Assembly (NCBI RefSeq): GCF_900108015.1
Contig: NZ_FNVP01000005.1
Coordinates: forward strand, 164,499-228,498
Length of the DNA stretch: 64,000 nucleotides
DNA from: Flavobacterium urumqiense
GTDB taxonomy: Bacteria; Bacteroidota; Bacteroidia; Flavobacteriales; Flavobacteriaceae
Reading direction: 5' to 3'
The notes under the pieces: model-generated
Seen by the model: only the letters and a program-made list of their open reading frames with translations
Told to the model about the DNA's origin: nothing
Databases searched by the model: none
Shown here: positions 16,258 to 24,970 of the stretch, in pieces
Position numbering within the stretch: position 1 is the stretch's first letter
How the letters are laid out: each line of letters starts with the position of its first letter
Program-made: the position numbers and the translations under genes

Positions 16258-17421
16258 ATGTCAAAAATACTAATTATAGAAGACGAGGCCGCTATTCGAA
16301 GAGTACTCACAAAAATACTCTCCGAAGAAAATGACACGTATCAGGTTGAAGAAGCTGAAGACGGTGCGATAGGTTATGAAAAAATAAAGAATAACGACTA
16401 CGATCTCGTTTTGTGTGATATCAAAATGCCAAAAATGGACGGTGTTGAAGTCCTTGAAGCGGTCAAAAAGATTAAACCCGAAATTCCTATGGTTATGATT
16501 TCTGGTCATGGTGATATGGAAACGGCTATAAATACAATGCGTTTAGGTGCATTTGATTACATTTCAAAACCACCAGATTTAAACCGATTATTGAACACGG
16601 TGAGAAATGCTTTAGATAAAAAACAACTCGTTGTAGAAAATAAAATTCTAAAGAAAAAAGTCAGTAAAAACTACGAAATGATTGGCGAAAGCGAAGCAAT
16701 CAATCATATCAAACTGATGATTGATAAAGTAGCACAAACTGAAGCCAGAGTTTTAATTACTGGACCAAACGGAACCGGGAAAGAATTGGTTGCCCATCAA
16801 TTGCACGAAAAAAGCGAAAGAGCTAATTTCCCTTTAATCGAAGTGAATTGTGCCGCTATTCCATCTGAATTGATAGAAAGCGAATTATTCGGTCACGTAA
16901 AAGGAGCGTTTACATCGGCAGTGAAAGACCGCGCAGGAAAATTTGAAGCTGCGGATAAAGGAACGATTTTTTTAGATGAAATTGGAGATATGAGTCTTTC
17001 GGCGCAAGCCAAAGTATTGCGCGCTTTACAAGAAAGTATGATTACCAGAGTAGGAGCGGACAAAGACATCAAAGTAGATGTTCGTGTTGTGGCAGCTACG
17101 AATAAAGATCTGAAAGTAGAAATTGCCGAAGGGCGTTTCCGTGAAGATTTATACCATCGATTGGCTGTTATCTTGATAAAGGTTCCATCGTTGAATGATA
17201 GACGGGATGACATCCCGATGTTGATTTCATATTTTGCAGATAAAATTGCTTCTGAGCAAGGAAATTCCATCAAAAAATTCTCTGCATCAGCGATTAATTT
17301 ATTAAAAGAATACGATTGGACAGGAAATATCCGTGAATTACGAAATGTAGTCGAGCGCTTGATTATCCTTGGCGGAAGCGAAATTTCCGAGAATGATGTG
17401 AAGTTATTCGCAAGTAAATAA
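16258..17421 (+). CDS. NtrC-type response regulator lacking a DNA-binding domain
   Basis: 387 residues. The receiver domain has phosphoacceptor Asp54 (LVLCDIKMP), switch Ser82 and Lys104. The AAA+ domain has Walker A GPNGTGKE (169-176), the sigma-54 contact loop GAFTSA (216-221, GAFTGA in E. coli) and Walker B TIFLDE (236-241). The protein ends shortly after the WTGNIRELRNVVERL segment, so the usual C-terminal Fis-type helix-turn-helix is missing. Truncated relatives (FlgR, CtcC) activate sigma-54 without specific DNA binding. No sensor kinase is adjacent. Confidence 0.92.
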   Translation: MSKILIIEDEAAIRRVLTKILSEENDTYQVEEAEDGAIGYEKIKNNDYDLVLCDIKMPKMDGVEVLEAVKKIKPEIPMVMISGHGDMETAINTMRLGAFDYISKPPDLNRLLNTVRNALDKKQLVVENKILKKKVSKNYEMIGESEAINHIKLMIDKVAQTEARVLITGPNGTGKELVAHQLHEKSERANFPLIEVNCAAIPSELIESELFGHVKGAFTSAVKDRAGKFEAADKGTIFLDEIGDMSLSAQAKVLRALQESMITRVGADKDIKVDVRVVAATNKDLKVEIAEGRFREDLYHRLAVILIKVPSLNDRRDDIPMLISYFADKIASEQGNSIKKFSASAINLLKEYDWTGNIRELRNVVERLIILGGSEISENDVKLFASK

Positions 17422-17430
17422 ATTAATGTA

Positions 17431-17511
17431 ATGATTTGAAAATTTAATTATTTAAAGATTTGAAACAAGTTTTAATCTTTAAATTTTTTAATTTTTAATC
17501 TTTCAATCATA
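17431..17511. repeat. Imperfect palindromic spacer repeat
   Basis: ATGATTTGAAAATTTAATTA... pairs imperfectly with ...TTTTTAATCTTTCAATCAT across about 80 bases, with an inner arm AAAGATT/AATCTTT. It is A/T only and ends at the start region of the helicase-like gene. Similar fold-back spacers occur at 21964-22077. Confidence 0.5.
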
Positions 17512-17515
17512 AGAA

Positions 17516-18250
17516 ATGAAACTAAAAAAAATAAACGAAGAGTTACAACAAGCCTTAATTGAAAACGGTTTGACTGAGGCCAATGCCATGCAAAAAGAAA
17601 CCTTTTCAACACTGAAAAGTGGTTCGGATTGTATTATTATTGCACCAAAAGGAAGCGGGAAATCGACTACAATTGTGCTGAATGTAATCCAGAGACTGGC
17701 AGACGCAACCGAAGAATCACCACGGGCTTTGATTATTGTCGAAGACAAAGCCAAAGTATTGGAAATGGAATCACTTTTTGAAAAATACGGAAAGAATTCT
17801 AATTTAGAAGTCTATGGCGTTCATGATAAGGGAGATATGGAATATGATAAAAATTATATTTCTAGCGGAATTGATGTGTTGATTGGAACTCCAAACAGGT
17901 TGAGTGAAATGTTCACAACGGCAGGTTTTAATGTCAACCGATTGAAAATGTTTATCCTTGATGATGCAGACCCAATTTTGAAATTGCGTCATGAAACCAA
18001 AATCATGCGTATTTCGAATAGCATTGTCAGAACCCAACGTATAATTTTCTCGGAACAATTCACGGAACGAATTGAAGTCCTTGCTGAAAAAATGCTGGTG
18101 GAGCCCTTTGAATTCGATTTTGATGGAGATGAAGACGAGGATGAAGACGATGAAGCAGATGAAGATTTTGAGGAGGAAGCAGATTTCAAACCTGAAGCTG
18201 GAGATGACTTCGAAGAACAAGAAGGTGATGAAGAAAACGGTAATAAATAA
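17516..18250 (+). CDS. DEAD-box-like protein with only the first RecA domain and an acidic tail
   Basis: 244 residues. It has a Q-motif-like segment (ANAMQKETFSTL), Walker A APKGSGKST (about 43-51), Ia-like RALIIVED, Ib GTPNRL, and DDAD (about 151-154) in place of DEAD. Motif III (SAT) is absent, and the second RecA domain with motifs IV-VI is missing. Residues from about 200 form a highly acidic low-complexity tail of Asp/Glu. It is therefore unlikely to unwind RNA by itself; a regulatory or scaffold role is possible. It is followed after 16 bases by a DUF2007 gene. Confidence 0.8.
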   Translation: MKLKKINEELQQALIENGLTEANAMQKETFSTLKSGSDCIIIAPKGSGKSTTIVLNVIQRLADATEESPRALIIVEDKAKVLEMESLFEKYGKNSNLEVYGVHDKGDMEYDKNYISSGIDVLIGTPNRLSEMFTTAGFNVNRLKMFILDDADPILKLRHETKIMRISNSIVRTQRIIFSEQFTERIEVLAEKMLVEPFEFDFDGDEDEDEDDEADEDFEEEADFKPEAGDDFEEQEGDEENGNK

Positions 18251-18266
18251 TTAAATAAATAACAAG

Positions 18267-18485
18267 ATGGGATTAATGAAAGTGTTTTCGGGAAGTGAAA
18301 TTCTAGCAATGGCTTTACAAGAAAAAATCGAAGCGATTGGTGTAAATGTTGTTGTGAAAAACAATATACAATCAGCTCGATTGGGAGGTTTTGGGAATTT
18401 GGATTTAGCGGTTGAATTGTTCGTTCAGGAAACCGAGTTTTCAAAAGTAAATCCGGTTATCGAAGAATTTAGAATGAGTATTTAA
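18267..18485 (+). CDS. DUF2007 putative signal-transducing protein
   Basis: 72 residues, a complete small domain of the DUF2007 family: VFSGSEILAMALQEKIEAIG at the N-terminus and a conserved LFVQETEFSKVNPVIEEF end. The fold resembles a PII-like ferredoxin domain; its biochemical role is not established. It is 16 bases downstream of the helicase-like gene and probably in the same transcript. Confidence 0.85.
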   Translation: MGLMKVFSGSEILAMALQEKIEAIGVNVVVKNNIQSARLGGFGNLDLAVELFVQETEFSKVNPVIEEFRMSI

Positions 18486-18519
18486 ATTAGTACATTTGTT
18501 ATTTAAATATCTCTGTAAG

Positions 18520-18765
18520 ATGGACATAGCTGCAAAAAAAATAGAATTGATGGATTGGTTACTTCATATTGATGATGAAAGTAAACTAAAAAAAATAATT
18601 GCGCTTAAATCTGTTTTAGACCAAGAAGTTGTTGCTCATACTATAAGTGGTTATCCAGTTGATAAGGAAGAGTACGTTGCTATGGTAAAAGAAGCTGATG
18701 AACGAATTTCATCGGGGAAATATACAACGATTGCAGATTTAGAAAAAGAAATCGAGAAGTGGTAA
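18520..18765 (+). CDS. Antitoxin-like protein of a type II toxin-antitoxin pair
   Basis: 81 residues from ATG 18520 (MDIAAKKIELMDWLLHIDDES); a longer start at 18496 is less likely. The N-terminus resembles the short helical domain found in many Bacteroidota RelB/ParD-like antitoxins, and the C-terminus KEADERISSGKYTTIADLEKEIEKW is the typical toxin-wrapping region. The stop is 1 base before the ATG of the ParE/RelE-type gene. Because that toxin is interrupted, this antitoxin may be an orphan. Confidence 0.75.
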   Translation: MDIAAKKIELMDWLLHIDDESKLKKIIALKSVLDQEVVAHTISGYPVDKEEYVAMVKEADERISSGKYTTIADLEKEIEKW

Positions 18766-18766
18766 T

Positions 18767-19066
18767 ATGCAAACGTCAATTATCATACTTTGGGATAATC
18801 ATGCCAAAGCCGATTTGAAATTAATATTTGAATTCATTAAGTTAAAATCTCCCCAAGGAGCGAGGAACGTTATCAGAGATATTGTAATTCAAAGTAAAAA
18901 TATTTATTTTGTTGAACAATATTAAGTAGATGATTTCTTAGGAGAACCTTACAGAAGAATGATTGTTCGAGATTATAAAGTTATTTATAAAATTCATTCT
19001 GAAACGGAAATTCGTATTCTTCAAATTTTTGATACTCGTCAGAATTCACTCAAACTAAAAAAGTAA
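18767..19066 (+). pseudogene. ParE/RelE-family toxin interrupted by a nonsense codon
   Basis: Reading from ATG 18767 gives 52 residues (MQTSIIILWDNHAKADLKLI...), then TAA at 18923-18925 (codon 53). The same frame continues with VDDFLGEPYRRMIVRDYKVIY and ends at TAA 19064-19066. Both halves match one ParE/RelE toxin of about 99 residues: the N-terminal helices and the conserved RRMIVRDYKVIYKI strand. A single CAA-to-TAA change would explain the break. RelE/ParE toxins block translation or gyrase; this one should be inactive. Confidence 0.82.
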
Positions 19067-19115
19067 TTTGTGAATCTGCAGTAATTGAAACTACTACTAC
19101 TTTTAAAAAATTAAA

Positions 19116-19913
19116 ATGAAATATAAAATGTTGGTTTTGGACATGGACGACACTTTGTTGACTGATGACCATACCATTTCAAACGAGAATAAAGTGATGT
19201 TGGCTAAGGCCCAGGAATTGGGTGTTTATGTTATTCTGGCTTCAGGCCGACCAACTCCTGCAATGCTTGCGTACGCTATAGAATTGCAATTGAATAATTC
19301 CTATATGATTTCTTACAACGGCGCTGTCATTACAGATTTGAAGACAGATAAAGTCATTTTTGAACAAACGTTAACCCAACAGCAAATCCATGAATTGTAC
19401 GATTACAGTTTAAAAAGTAATACCCATATTATTACTTATGTTGATGGAAAAATTGTGAGTGAAACAGATTCTGAATACATTGAAATAGAGAAAAACATCA
19501 CCGGTTTAGCGCATAATAAAGTGGTTAGTTTTAAGGAGGAAGTTCAATCTTCAGCGGTGAAATGTATTTTATTAGAGGAGCCAAGTTATTTAAAAGAGGT
19601 AGAGAAAGATTTGAAAGCAGCGATGCCACATCTTAGTGTCAGCATGTCAAAACCTTTCTTTCTTGAAGTAGCTCAAAATGGAATCGATAAAGGAGCCAGT
19701 ATAAAATTTTTAGCGGAAAAACTAAATATCCTTCAAAGTGAAATCATAGCTGTTGGAAACGCAGGAAATGATTTAACCATGATTGAATATGCAGGATTGG
19801 GCGTTTGGGTAGACAATGTTGATCCTGAATTGAGAGATAAAGGCGATTTTGTTGTAGCCTCTAATAATAATCATGGTGTGGCTGAAGTTGTCAGACGATT
19901 TATTTTGAATTAA
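19116..19913 (+). CDS. Cof-type HAD hydrolase
   Basis: 265 residues, typical for the Cof/YidA group. Motif I is LDMDDTLL (8-15), motif II is LASGRP, and motif III/IV residues lie in DKGASIKFLAEKL and VGNAGNDLTMIEYAG. A C2-type cap domain sits between residues 85 and 190. The family dephosphorylates sugar phosphates, FMN or other small phosphate esters in the cytoplasm. The gene overlaps the end of the convergent exported-protein gene by 4 bases. Confidence 0.92.
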   Translation: MKYKMLVLDMDDTLLTDDHTISNENKVMLAKAQELGVYVILASGRPTPAMLAYAIELQLNNSYMISYNGAVITDLKTDKVIFEQTLTQQQIHELYDYSLKSNTHIITYVDGKIVSETDSEYIEIEKNITGLAHNKVVSFKEEVQSSAVKCILLEEPSYLKEVEKDLKAAMPHLSVSMSKPFFLEVAQNGIDKGASIKFLAEKLNILQSEIIAVGNAGNDLTMIEYAGLGVWVDNVDPELRDKGDFVVASNNNHGVAEVVRRFILN

Positions 19914-20491
19914 GATTTTTTTTTAAGTGGTTTACAAGTTTTACAGAAATCAGAAAGCTCTTGAATTCTTATTAAAACATCATCGTTCAGTTTTTTTAAT
20001 ATATCCTTTTTTTGTCCTAGATTAGTTTTTTTAGAGGCTTCTCCGTGTTCTTCTACATATTCTTTTTGGATAACATCATAAAGCGGTTGGAGAAAACTAA
20101 TATCTGAAAAAGTGCCTTTGTTAACGTATAAGTCTTTTCTAAGTTTTCGAGCATAAAGTTCCGATAAATCAAATTCATATTGAGCAAATTTCACCATACG
20201 TTCAGCAGTAATAGTATCAGTTGCTATGATAGAAGCCGATTCTCGTTTGAATGTAGAACTTACTTTGGAATTGAAGTTTTTGGTAAACATAAATTCAATG
20301 TTACTCATTTGTATGCTAAAATTTAGTCCAGAAGCATTTTGTATGCTATTACTACTCACATTGCCAATTTGAGTTGCTTTTGATTTAAAATCGGAAAGTT
20401 GGATTTGGTATTTTCCATCCCATTCTATTGCGTTTTGAGCATTTATTTGAACCGCGATCAAGAGAAATGCAATTATAATTATTTTTTTCAT
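19910..20491 (-). CDS. Exported protein of unknown function
   Basis: 193 residues with a clear signal peptide (MKKIIIIAFLLIAVQINAQ). The mature part starts NAIEWDGKYQIQLSDFKSKA and has a central stretch FMFTKNFNSKVSSTFKRESA. A Lys-rich C-terminus contains one Cys pair (FCKTCK). I do not recognise a domain with certainty. It is probably periplasmic and monocistronic; the convergent end overlaps the Cof-type gene. Confidence 0.8.
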   Translation of the reverse strand: MKKIIIIAFLLIAVQINAQNAIEWDGKYQIQLSDFKSKATQIGNVSSNSIQNASGLNFSIQMSNIEFMFTKNFNSKVSSTFKRESASIIATDTITAERMVKFAQYEFDLSELYARKLRKDLYVNKGTFSDISFLQPLYDVIQKEYVEEHGEASKKTNLGQKKDILKKLNDDVLIRIQELSDFCKTCKPLKKKS

Positions 20492-20622
20492 TTTTTAAAG
20501 CCTAATTATTTGCTGACAAGATACTACAATATGAAAATTATTGATTTCATTTTCCAGAATATTGTGCGTAAATTTGCGGACTTAAATTTTTTGACAACGA
20601 TTTCATTAGTTTAAGTTGAATT

Positions 20623-21951
20623 ATGGAAAATAGAAAAAAAGTTGCTTTTTATACGCTGGGTTGTAAACTGAATTTTTCAGAAACTTCTACGATTGCGCGC
20701 AATCTTCAAGACGAAGGTTTTGATCGAGTAGATTTTGAGGAAGTAGCTGATATGTATGTGATTAATACGTGTTCCGTTACTGAAAATGCAGACAAGCAGT
20801 TCAAGCAAGTGGTGCGAAAAGCAATGAAATTGAATGACAAAGCATTTGTCGCGGCGGTGGGTTGTTATGCGCAATTGAAGCCAGAAGAATTAGCGAGTGT
20901 AGATGGAGTAGATTTAGTTCTTGGTGCAACTGAAAAATTTAAATTGGCAGATTATATCAATGATTTGTCTAAAAATGATTTTGGGGAAGTACATTCCTGT
21001 GAAATTTCCGAAGCGGATTTTTACGTGGGAAGTTATTCGATAGGGGACAGAACACGCGCTTTCTTGAAAGTTCAGGATGGTTGTGATTACAAATGTACCT
21101 ATTGCACGATTCCGTTAGCAAGAGGAATTTCTAGAAGTGATGAACTGGAAAATGTATTGAAAAATGCAAAGAATATTTCAGAGCAAAACATAAAAGAAAT
21201 TGTTCTTACCGGAGTAAATATTGGCGATTACGGAAAAGGGGAATTCGGAAATAAAAAACACGAACATACTTTCCTAGAATTAGTTCAGGAATTAGACAAG
21301 GTAGAAGGTATTGAAAGATTGCGAATTTCATCTATTGAGCCGAATTTATTGAAAAATGAAACGATAGAATTTGTATCGAAAAGCAGGACTTTTGTACCGC
21401 ATTTTCATATTCCGTTACAATCTGGAAGCAACGATATTTTGAAATTAATGAAACGCCGATACCAGCGTGAAGTATATACAGAAAGAGTTAATAAAATTAG
21501 GGAAGTAATGCCGCACGCTTGTATTGGTGTGGATGTAATTGTTGGTTTTCCTGGCGAAACAGATGAACATTTCCTAGAGACCTATCATTTCTTGAATGAA
21601 ATGAATATTTCGTATTTGCACGTATTCACGTATTCGGAACGTGATAATACGGAAGCGGTTACAATGGAAGGTGTCGTTCCTGCTGATGTTCGCGCCAAAC
21701 GAAGCAAAATGCTACGTGGATTATCCGTTAAAAAACGTCGTGCTTTTTACGAAAGTCAATTGGGTAGTAATAGAACTGTTTTATTCGAAAGTGAAAATAA
21801 AGAAGGCTATATTCACGGATTTACCGAAAACTATGTTAAAGTAAAAACACCTTGGAATCCAGAATTAGTCAATACATTACAAAAAATCAATTTGACTAAA
21901 ATTGATGAGGATGGTAGTGTGCGAATGGATTTTGTCACGACTACGGTTTAA
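20623..21951 (+). CDS. mtaB: tRNA t6A37 methylthiotransferase MtaB
   Basis: 442 residues. The UPF0004 domain has three cluster-binding cysteines (Cys14, Cys50, Cys81). The radical SAM domain has C154-xxx-C158-xx-C161 (CDYKCTYC), and a C-terminal TRAM-like domain follows. The CKLNFSET start and overall length fit the MtaB subgroup rather than MiaB or RimO. It methylthiolates t6A at position 37 of ANN-decoding tRNAs using two 4Fe-4S clusters. Confidence 0.93.
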   Translation: MENRKKVAFYTLGCKLNFSETSTIARNLQDEGFDRVDFEEVADMYVINTCSVTENADKQFKQVVRKAMKLNDKAFVAAVGCYAQLKPEELASVDGVDLVLGATEKFKLADYINDLSKNDFGEVHSCEISEADFYVGSYSIGDRTRAFLKVQDGCDYKCTYCTIPLARGISRSDELENVLKNAKNISEQNIKEIVLTGVNIGDYGKGEFGNKKHEHTFLELVQELDKVEGIERLRISSIEPNLLKNETIEFVSKSRTFVPHFHIPLQSGSNDILKLMKRRYQREVYTERVNKIREVMPHACIGVDVIVGFPGETDEHFLETYHFLNEMNISYLHVFTYSERDNTEAVTMEGVVPADVRAKRSKMLRGLSVKKRRAFYESQLGSNRTVLFESENKEGYIHGFTENYVKVKTPWNPELVNTLQKINLTKIDEDGSVRMDFVTTTV

Positions 21952-21963
21952 GTTTTTTTCTAC

Positions 21964-22077
21964 CATATAAGTCATGTAAGTTTTTTTAGCCATTAAGATA
22001 TTAAGAAAATTAAGGTAAAACTTAATGAAACTTAATCTCTTAATGGTTTTTTATTTTAAGCTTGTGTGTCTTATATG
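21964..22077. repeat. Large imperfect palindrome between mtaB and the SDR gene
   Basis: Outer arms 21964-21980 (CATATAAGTCATGTAAG) and 22061-22077 (CTTGTGTGTCTTATATG), and inner arms 21988-22005 (AGCCATTAAGATATTAAG) and 22031-22049, are inverted repeats. The element lies between two convergent genes and may act as a bidirectional terminator. It resembles the short word-like spacer repeats elsewhere in this window. Confidence 0.65.
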
Positions 22078-22095
22078 TTTAAAAATAAAAACGAA

Positions 22096-22812
22096 TTACG
22101 GATTCGTAGACCAAATACTACTGTTTTTGATAAATACGCGTCGGTTTAGTTTGAGCTGTGCGATAATTAATTCGGCCATGTCTTCTGCTTGCATTACTTT
22201 TTCCGGATTTCCATCAGTCAGTTTTAGTTCTTTGGCCATATCAGTGGCAACCGTACTTGGCGTTAATGCCGTTACCCGAATATTATGCTTGCGCACTTCC
22301 TGCATCAAAGAATCGGTTAATCCTAAAACTGCAAATTTAGAAGCACTATAAGCGCTCGTTAATGCATTTCCGCTTAATCCTGATGTTGAAGAAATGTTGA
22401 TGATGTCACCCGTTTGTCTTTCTATCATATTTGGCAAAACGGCGCGAGTCACATAATACGTTCCCATTAAGTTTACCTGAATGATGCGTTCCCAATCTTT
22501 TGGTTCCAATTCTAAGAATTTTCCAAAAGCAGCTATTCCGGCATTATTGATTAAAATATCAATGGTCCCAAATTCAGCCAACGCTTTTTCAACTGCATTA
22601 TTTACCGAGTTGATATCAGCAACATCAGCGGTTATGGCTAAAGCTTTTACTCTTAAAGAACGCACTTTTGCCGCTACACTGTCTATTTCGTCTTGTGTTC
22701 TGGCAACCAAAATTACATTTACGCCTTCTTTGGCTAAGGCCAAAGCGATCGCTTTTCCAATTCCTTTTCCTGCGCCTGTGATTAGGGCGTTTTTATTTTT
22801 TAAGTCAGTCAT
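22096..22812 (-). CDS. Short-chain dehydrogenase/reductase, FabG-like
   Basis: 238 residues, a classical SDR. It has the cofactor motif TGAGKGIG (12-19), NNAG (89-92), the catalytic Ser/Tyr/Lys in ISSTSG and YSASK (155-159), and the NADP-type Arg in LVARTQ. FabG-like enzymes reduce 3-oxoacyl-ACP, but many paralogues act on other carbonyls. This gene is not in a fatty-acid operon, so the substrate is open. Confidence 0.92.
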   Translation of the reverse strand: MTDLKNKNALITGAGKGIGKAIALALAKEGVNVILVARTQDEIDSVAAKVRSLRVKALAITADVADINSVNNAVEKALAEFGTIDILINNAGIAAFGKFLELEPKDWERIIQVNLMGTYYVTRAVLPNMIERQTGDIINISSTSGLSGNALTSAYSASKFAVLGLTDSLMQEVRKHNIRVTALTPSTVATDMAKELKLTDGNPEKVMQAEDMAELIIAQLKLNRRVFIKNSSIWSTNP

Positions 22813-22962
22813 CTTTTTAATTATTTAATGCCAATAAAAGGCTTAGTTTACTGTAAAAGTACCTTGTTTTAAATTTTAAATCGATTTTGGTTTTCTATTT
22901 AATCTAAATTTAACGTTATATTATTTTGATCTAAAGAAACATTTTTTTTATCTGATTAACTT

Positions 22963-23784
22963 TTATTTTAAATCCAAAGTCAATTTATAAATATCCGTTT
23001 CCAAAGCTTCGGTGTCCTTATCTTCACAGAGCAGGAATTCAATATTTTCTTTTGAATGCGAAAATAAAGTTAATCCTTCGAATTTGTGGGTTTCTGAAAT
23101 CTTTTGGGTAAATACAACTTCGAAAGTATCGAATGATAAAGCTCCTATGAAACTTCCAAATACTTCTCCATCGTCATAAGTTGAGGTCGTGTTTTCTACC
23201 GCAGCCAGAAAATAGATTTTATCTTCTACGAGAATTGCATCAGTGAAGGTAGCTTCGATATTTTGGATTTTTGGTAATGAGATTGGAAAAAAGTGAATGT
23301 CATTTTCTTCTTTGTTTAGAACAAAAATTCCATTTTTAGATTGTGCTCCATTTCCTCGTTGAAACAAATGCCATTTTTTGTTATGAAATAAAGCACCTTC
23401 GATGTTTAATTCGTCATCTGAAATATAAGCAATTTGTTTTAGTTTTCCATAAATTGCCGACAAATCTTTGCCTTCTATTGCTGTAGAAGTAAAATCGTAA
23501 CTGATGCGTTTGTTTCTATTAGGCGTAGAACCAGAACCAAAAAGATAGAATTTATTTCCTTTTTGGGCTATGGCTTCAAAATCGAATTTGTCTTTTTTAA
23601 GAATGTTTTCCTGACTGTTTTCGAAGAGCTTTATTTTATGGAGTTCTTTTTCTTTGATGTCATATTCGTAAAGAAAAGAGCTATTGTCAGAAATTATAAA
23701 CAAGGAATCGTCTTTGTGAATGAGTCCTGAGGCGGAACCAATTCCGATAATTTGAAATAGTAAATCAAGTGTGAATTTCTTCAT
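22963..23784 (-). CDS. DUF6929-like beta-propeller protein
   Basis: 273 residues. No convincing cleavable signal peptide is seen. The protein is made of repeated strands with the pattern seen in DUF6929 proteins: ASGLIHKDDSLFIISDNSSFLYEYD near the N-terminus, FDFEAIAQKGNKFYLFGSGST, and FEGLTLFSHSKENIEFLLCEDKD near the end. A six-bladed propeller is likely; the function is unknown. Copy D of the dispersed repeat lies directly upstream. Confidence 0.72.
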   Translation of the reverse strand: MKKFTLDLLFQIIGIGSASGLIHKDDSLFIISDNSSFLYEYDIKEKELHKIKLFENSQENILKKDKFDFEAIAQKGNKFYLFGSGSTPNRNKRISYDFTSTAIEGKDLSAIYGKLKQIAYISDDELNIEGALFHNKKWHLFQRGNGAQSKNGIFVLNKEENDIHFFPISLPKIQNIEATFTDAILVEDKIYFLAAVENTTSTYDDGEVFGSFIGALSFDTFEVVFTQKISETHKFEGLTLFSHSKENIEFLLCEDKDTEALETDIYKLTLDLK

Positions 23785-23812
23785 AAAATTTTATTTTTGA
23801 AACGGAATGCCC

Positions 23813-23921
23813 TAGCCCTGATGGAAGCGGTATCCTTTCTAGTCCTGAACTTATTTCAGGACCCTGAAATAAGTTCAGGACTAGAAAGATACAAGTGTAC
23901 AGCAGGAAATAGCTCCTAAAA
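23813..23921 (-). repeat. Dispersed repeat family, copy D (minus orientation)
   Basis: On the minus strand it begins TTTTAGGAGCTATTTCCTGCT and ends CTTCCATCAGGGCTA, like copies A-C. The core is a perfect 26-base inverted repeat (23835-23860 with 23863-23888, 2-base loop), which contains the common AGTCCTGAACTTATTTCAGG palindrome. It lies between the divergent DUF6929-like and PPK2 genes. Confidence 0.85.
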
Positions 23922-23949
23922 TTCATCAGGATTAATCCCTATTATTTCT

Positions 23950-23957
23950 TATATTTG
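23950..23957 (+). promoter_or_regulatory. Bacteroidota -7 promoter element for PPK2
   Basis: TATATTTG matches TAnnTTTG exactly, 24 bases upstream of ATG 23982. A longer reading frame begins with the TTG inside this element, which argues that ATG 23982 is the real start. No TTG is found at -33. Confidence 0.55.
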
Positions 23958-23981
23958 AGATGTAAAGATAAATTATTTCTT

Positions 23982-24863
23982 ATGAAGTCTATAAAACCCG
24001 ATGATTTTAAAGTGATTGGCAAAATTGAATTGTTTAAAATTCCTACGAACTTGTTTAGCAAAGCCGATGATGATGATAAAGAAGAGAAACTGGAGAAGGT
24101 GCAAGGAAAATTGAGTGAAATACAAGATGTGATGTATTCGCACAATCGCTATGGCGTTTTGGTTTGTTTGCAAGGCATGGATACGTCGGGGAAGGATAGT
24201 TTGATTCGGGAAGTTTTTAAGGAATTTAATTCCCGTGGGGTGGTAGTCCATAGTTTTAAAACGCCGAATTCAAGCGAGATAGAACATGATTATTTGTGGA
24301 GACATTATTTGGTTTTACCTGAAAAAGGCAAGTTTACGGTTTTTAACAGATCGCATTATGAAAATGTTTTGGTCACCAGAGTGCATCCGGAATATATAAT
24401 GAATGAAAATTTACCGGGTATTGAAACCGTGCACGATATTACGCGGCAGTTTTGGGAAAATAGAATGCAGCAAATCAATAATTTTGAGAAGCATATTACT
24501 CAAAACGGAACTATTATGCTGAAATTCTTTTTGCATATGAGTAAAGAAGAGCAAAGGCAACGCTTGTTACGCCGGCTGGAAGAAAAAAAACACAACTGGA
24601 AATTTTCAATCGGTGATTTGAAAGAAAGGGATCGTTGGGACGATTATATGCAGTATTATGAAGAGGCGATCAATAAAACATCTACGGATTATGCACCTTG
24701 GTATGTGATTCCTGCAGATGATAAAGAAATGGCCCGTTATATTGTAGCGCAAATTATTTGGGAAGAAATGCAAAAACATACTGATATCAAAGTACCTGAA
24801 ATGGATGAAAAAATCAGGGAGAATATTGAAATGTATAAAGACATGTTGAAGAAGCAAGATTAA
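23982..24863 (+). CDS. PPK2-family polyphosphate kinase
   Basis: 293 residues from ATG 23982. The P-loop kinase core has Walker A GMDTSGKDS (65-73), Walker B-like TVFNRSHYENVLVTRVHP, and the lid segment RRLEEKKHNWKFSIGDLKERDRWDDY. PPK2 enzymes transfer phosphate between polyphosphate and nucleotides (ADP/GDP or AMP), here as a one-domain enzyme. The subclass cannot be fixed safely from sequence alone. It is followed by a shared terminator with the convergent barrel gene. Confidence 0.93.
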   Translation: MKSIKPDDFKVIGKIELFKIPTNLFSKADDDDKEEKLEKVQGKLSEIQDVMYSHNRYGVLVCLQGMDTSGKDSLIREVFKEFNSRGVVVHSFKTPNSSEIEHDYLWRHYLVLPEKGKFTVFNRSHYENVLVTRVHPEYIMNENLPGIETVHDITRQFWENRMQQINNFEKHITQNGTIMLKFFLHMSKEEQRQRLLRRLEEKKHNWKFSIGDLKERDRWDDYMQYYEEAINKTSTDYAPWYVIPADDKEMARYIVAQIIWEEMQKHTDIKVPEMDEKIRENIEMYKDMLKKQD

Positions 24864-24920
24864 TTTAAGATAGTTTTAGACAAAATCAGTCCAAGTTTAA
24901 GAACTATAAAAAATTAACAC

Positions 24921-24955
24921 AAAAAAAATGCGCTGAATTTCAGCGCATTTTTTTT
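24921..24955. terminator. Bidirectional terminator between PPK2 and the barrel gene
   Basis: AAAAAAAATGCGCTGA and TCAGCGCATTTTTTTT form a perfect stem of about 16 bases around a 3-base loop. It serves both convergent genes. Confidence 0.9.
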
Positions 24956-24970
24956 AAAAGACTATATGTT

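Noticed and set aside
16903..16920. GAFTSA as a loss of function in the sigma-54 loop
   Set aside because: To my knowledge the GAFTSA form is common among Bacteroidota regulators of this class, so it is not evidence of inactivity.
18496..18519. Longer antitoxin start (MLFKYLCK...)
   Set aside because: The added residues are unlike antitoxin N-termini; ATG 18520 gives a normal protein.
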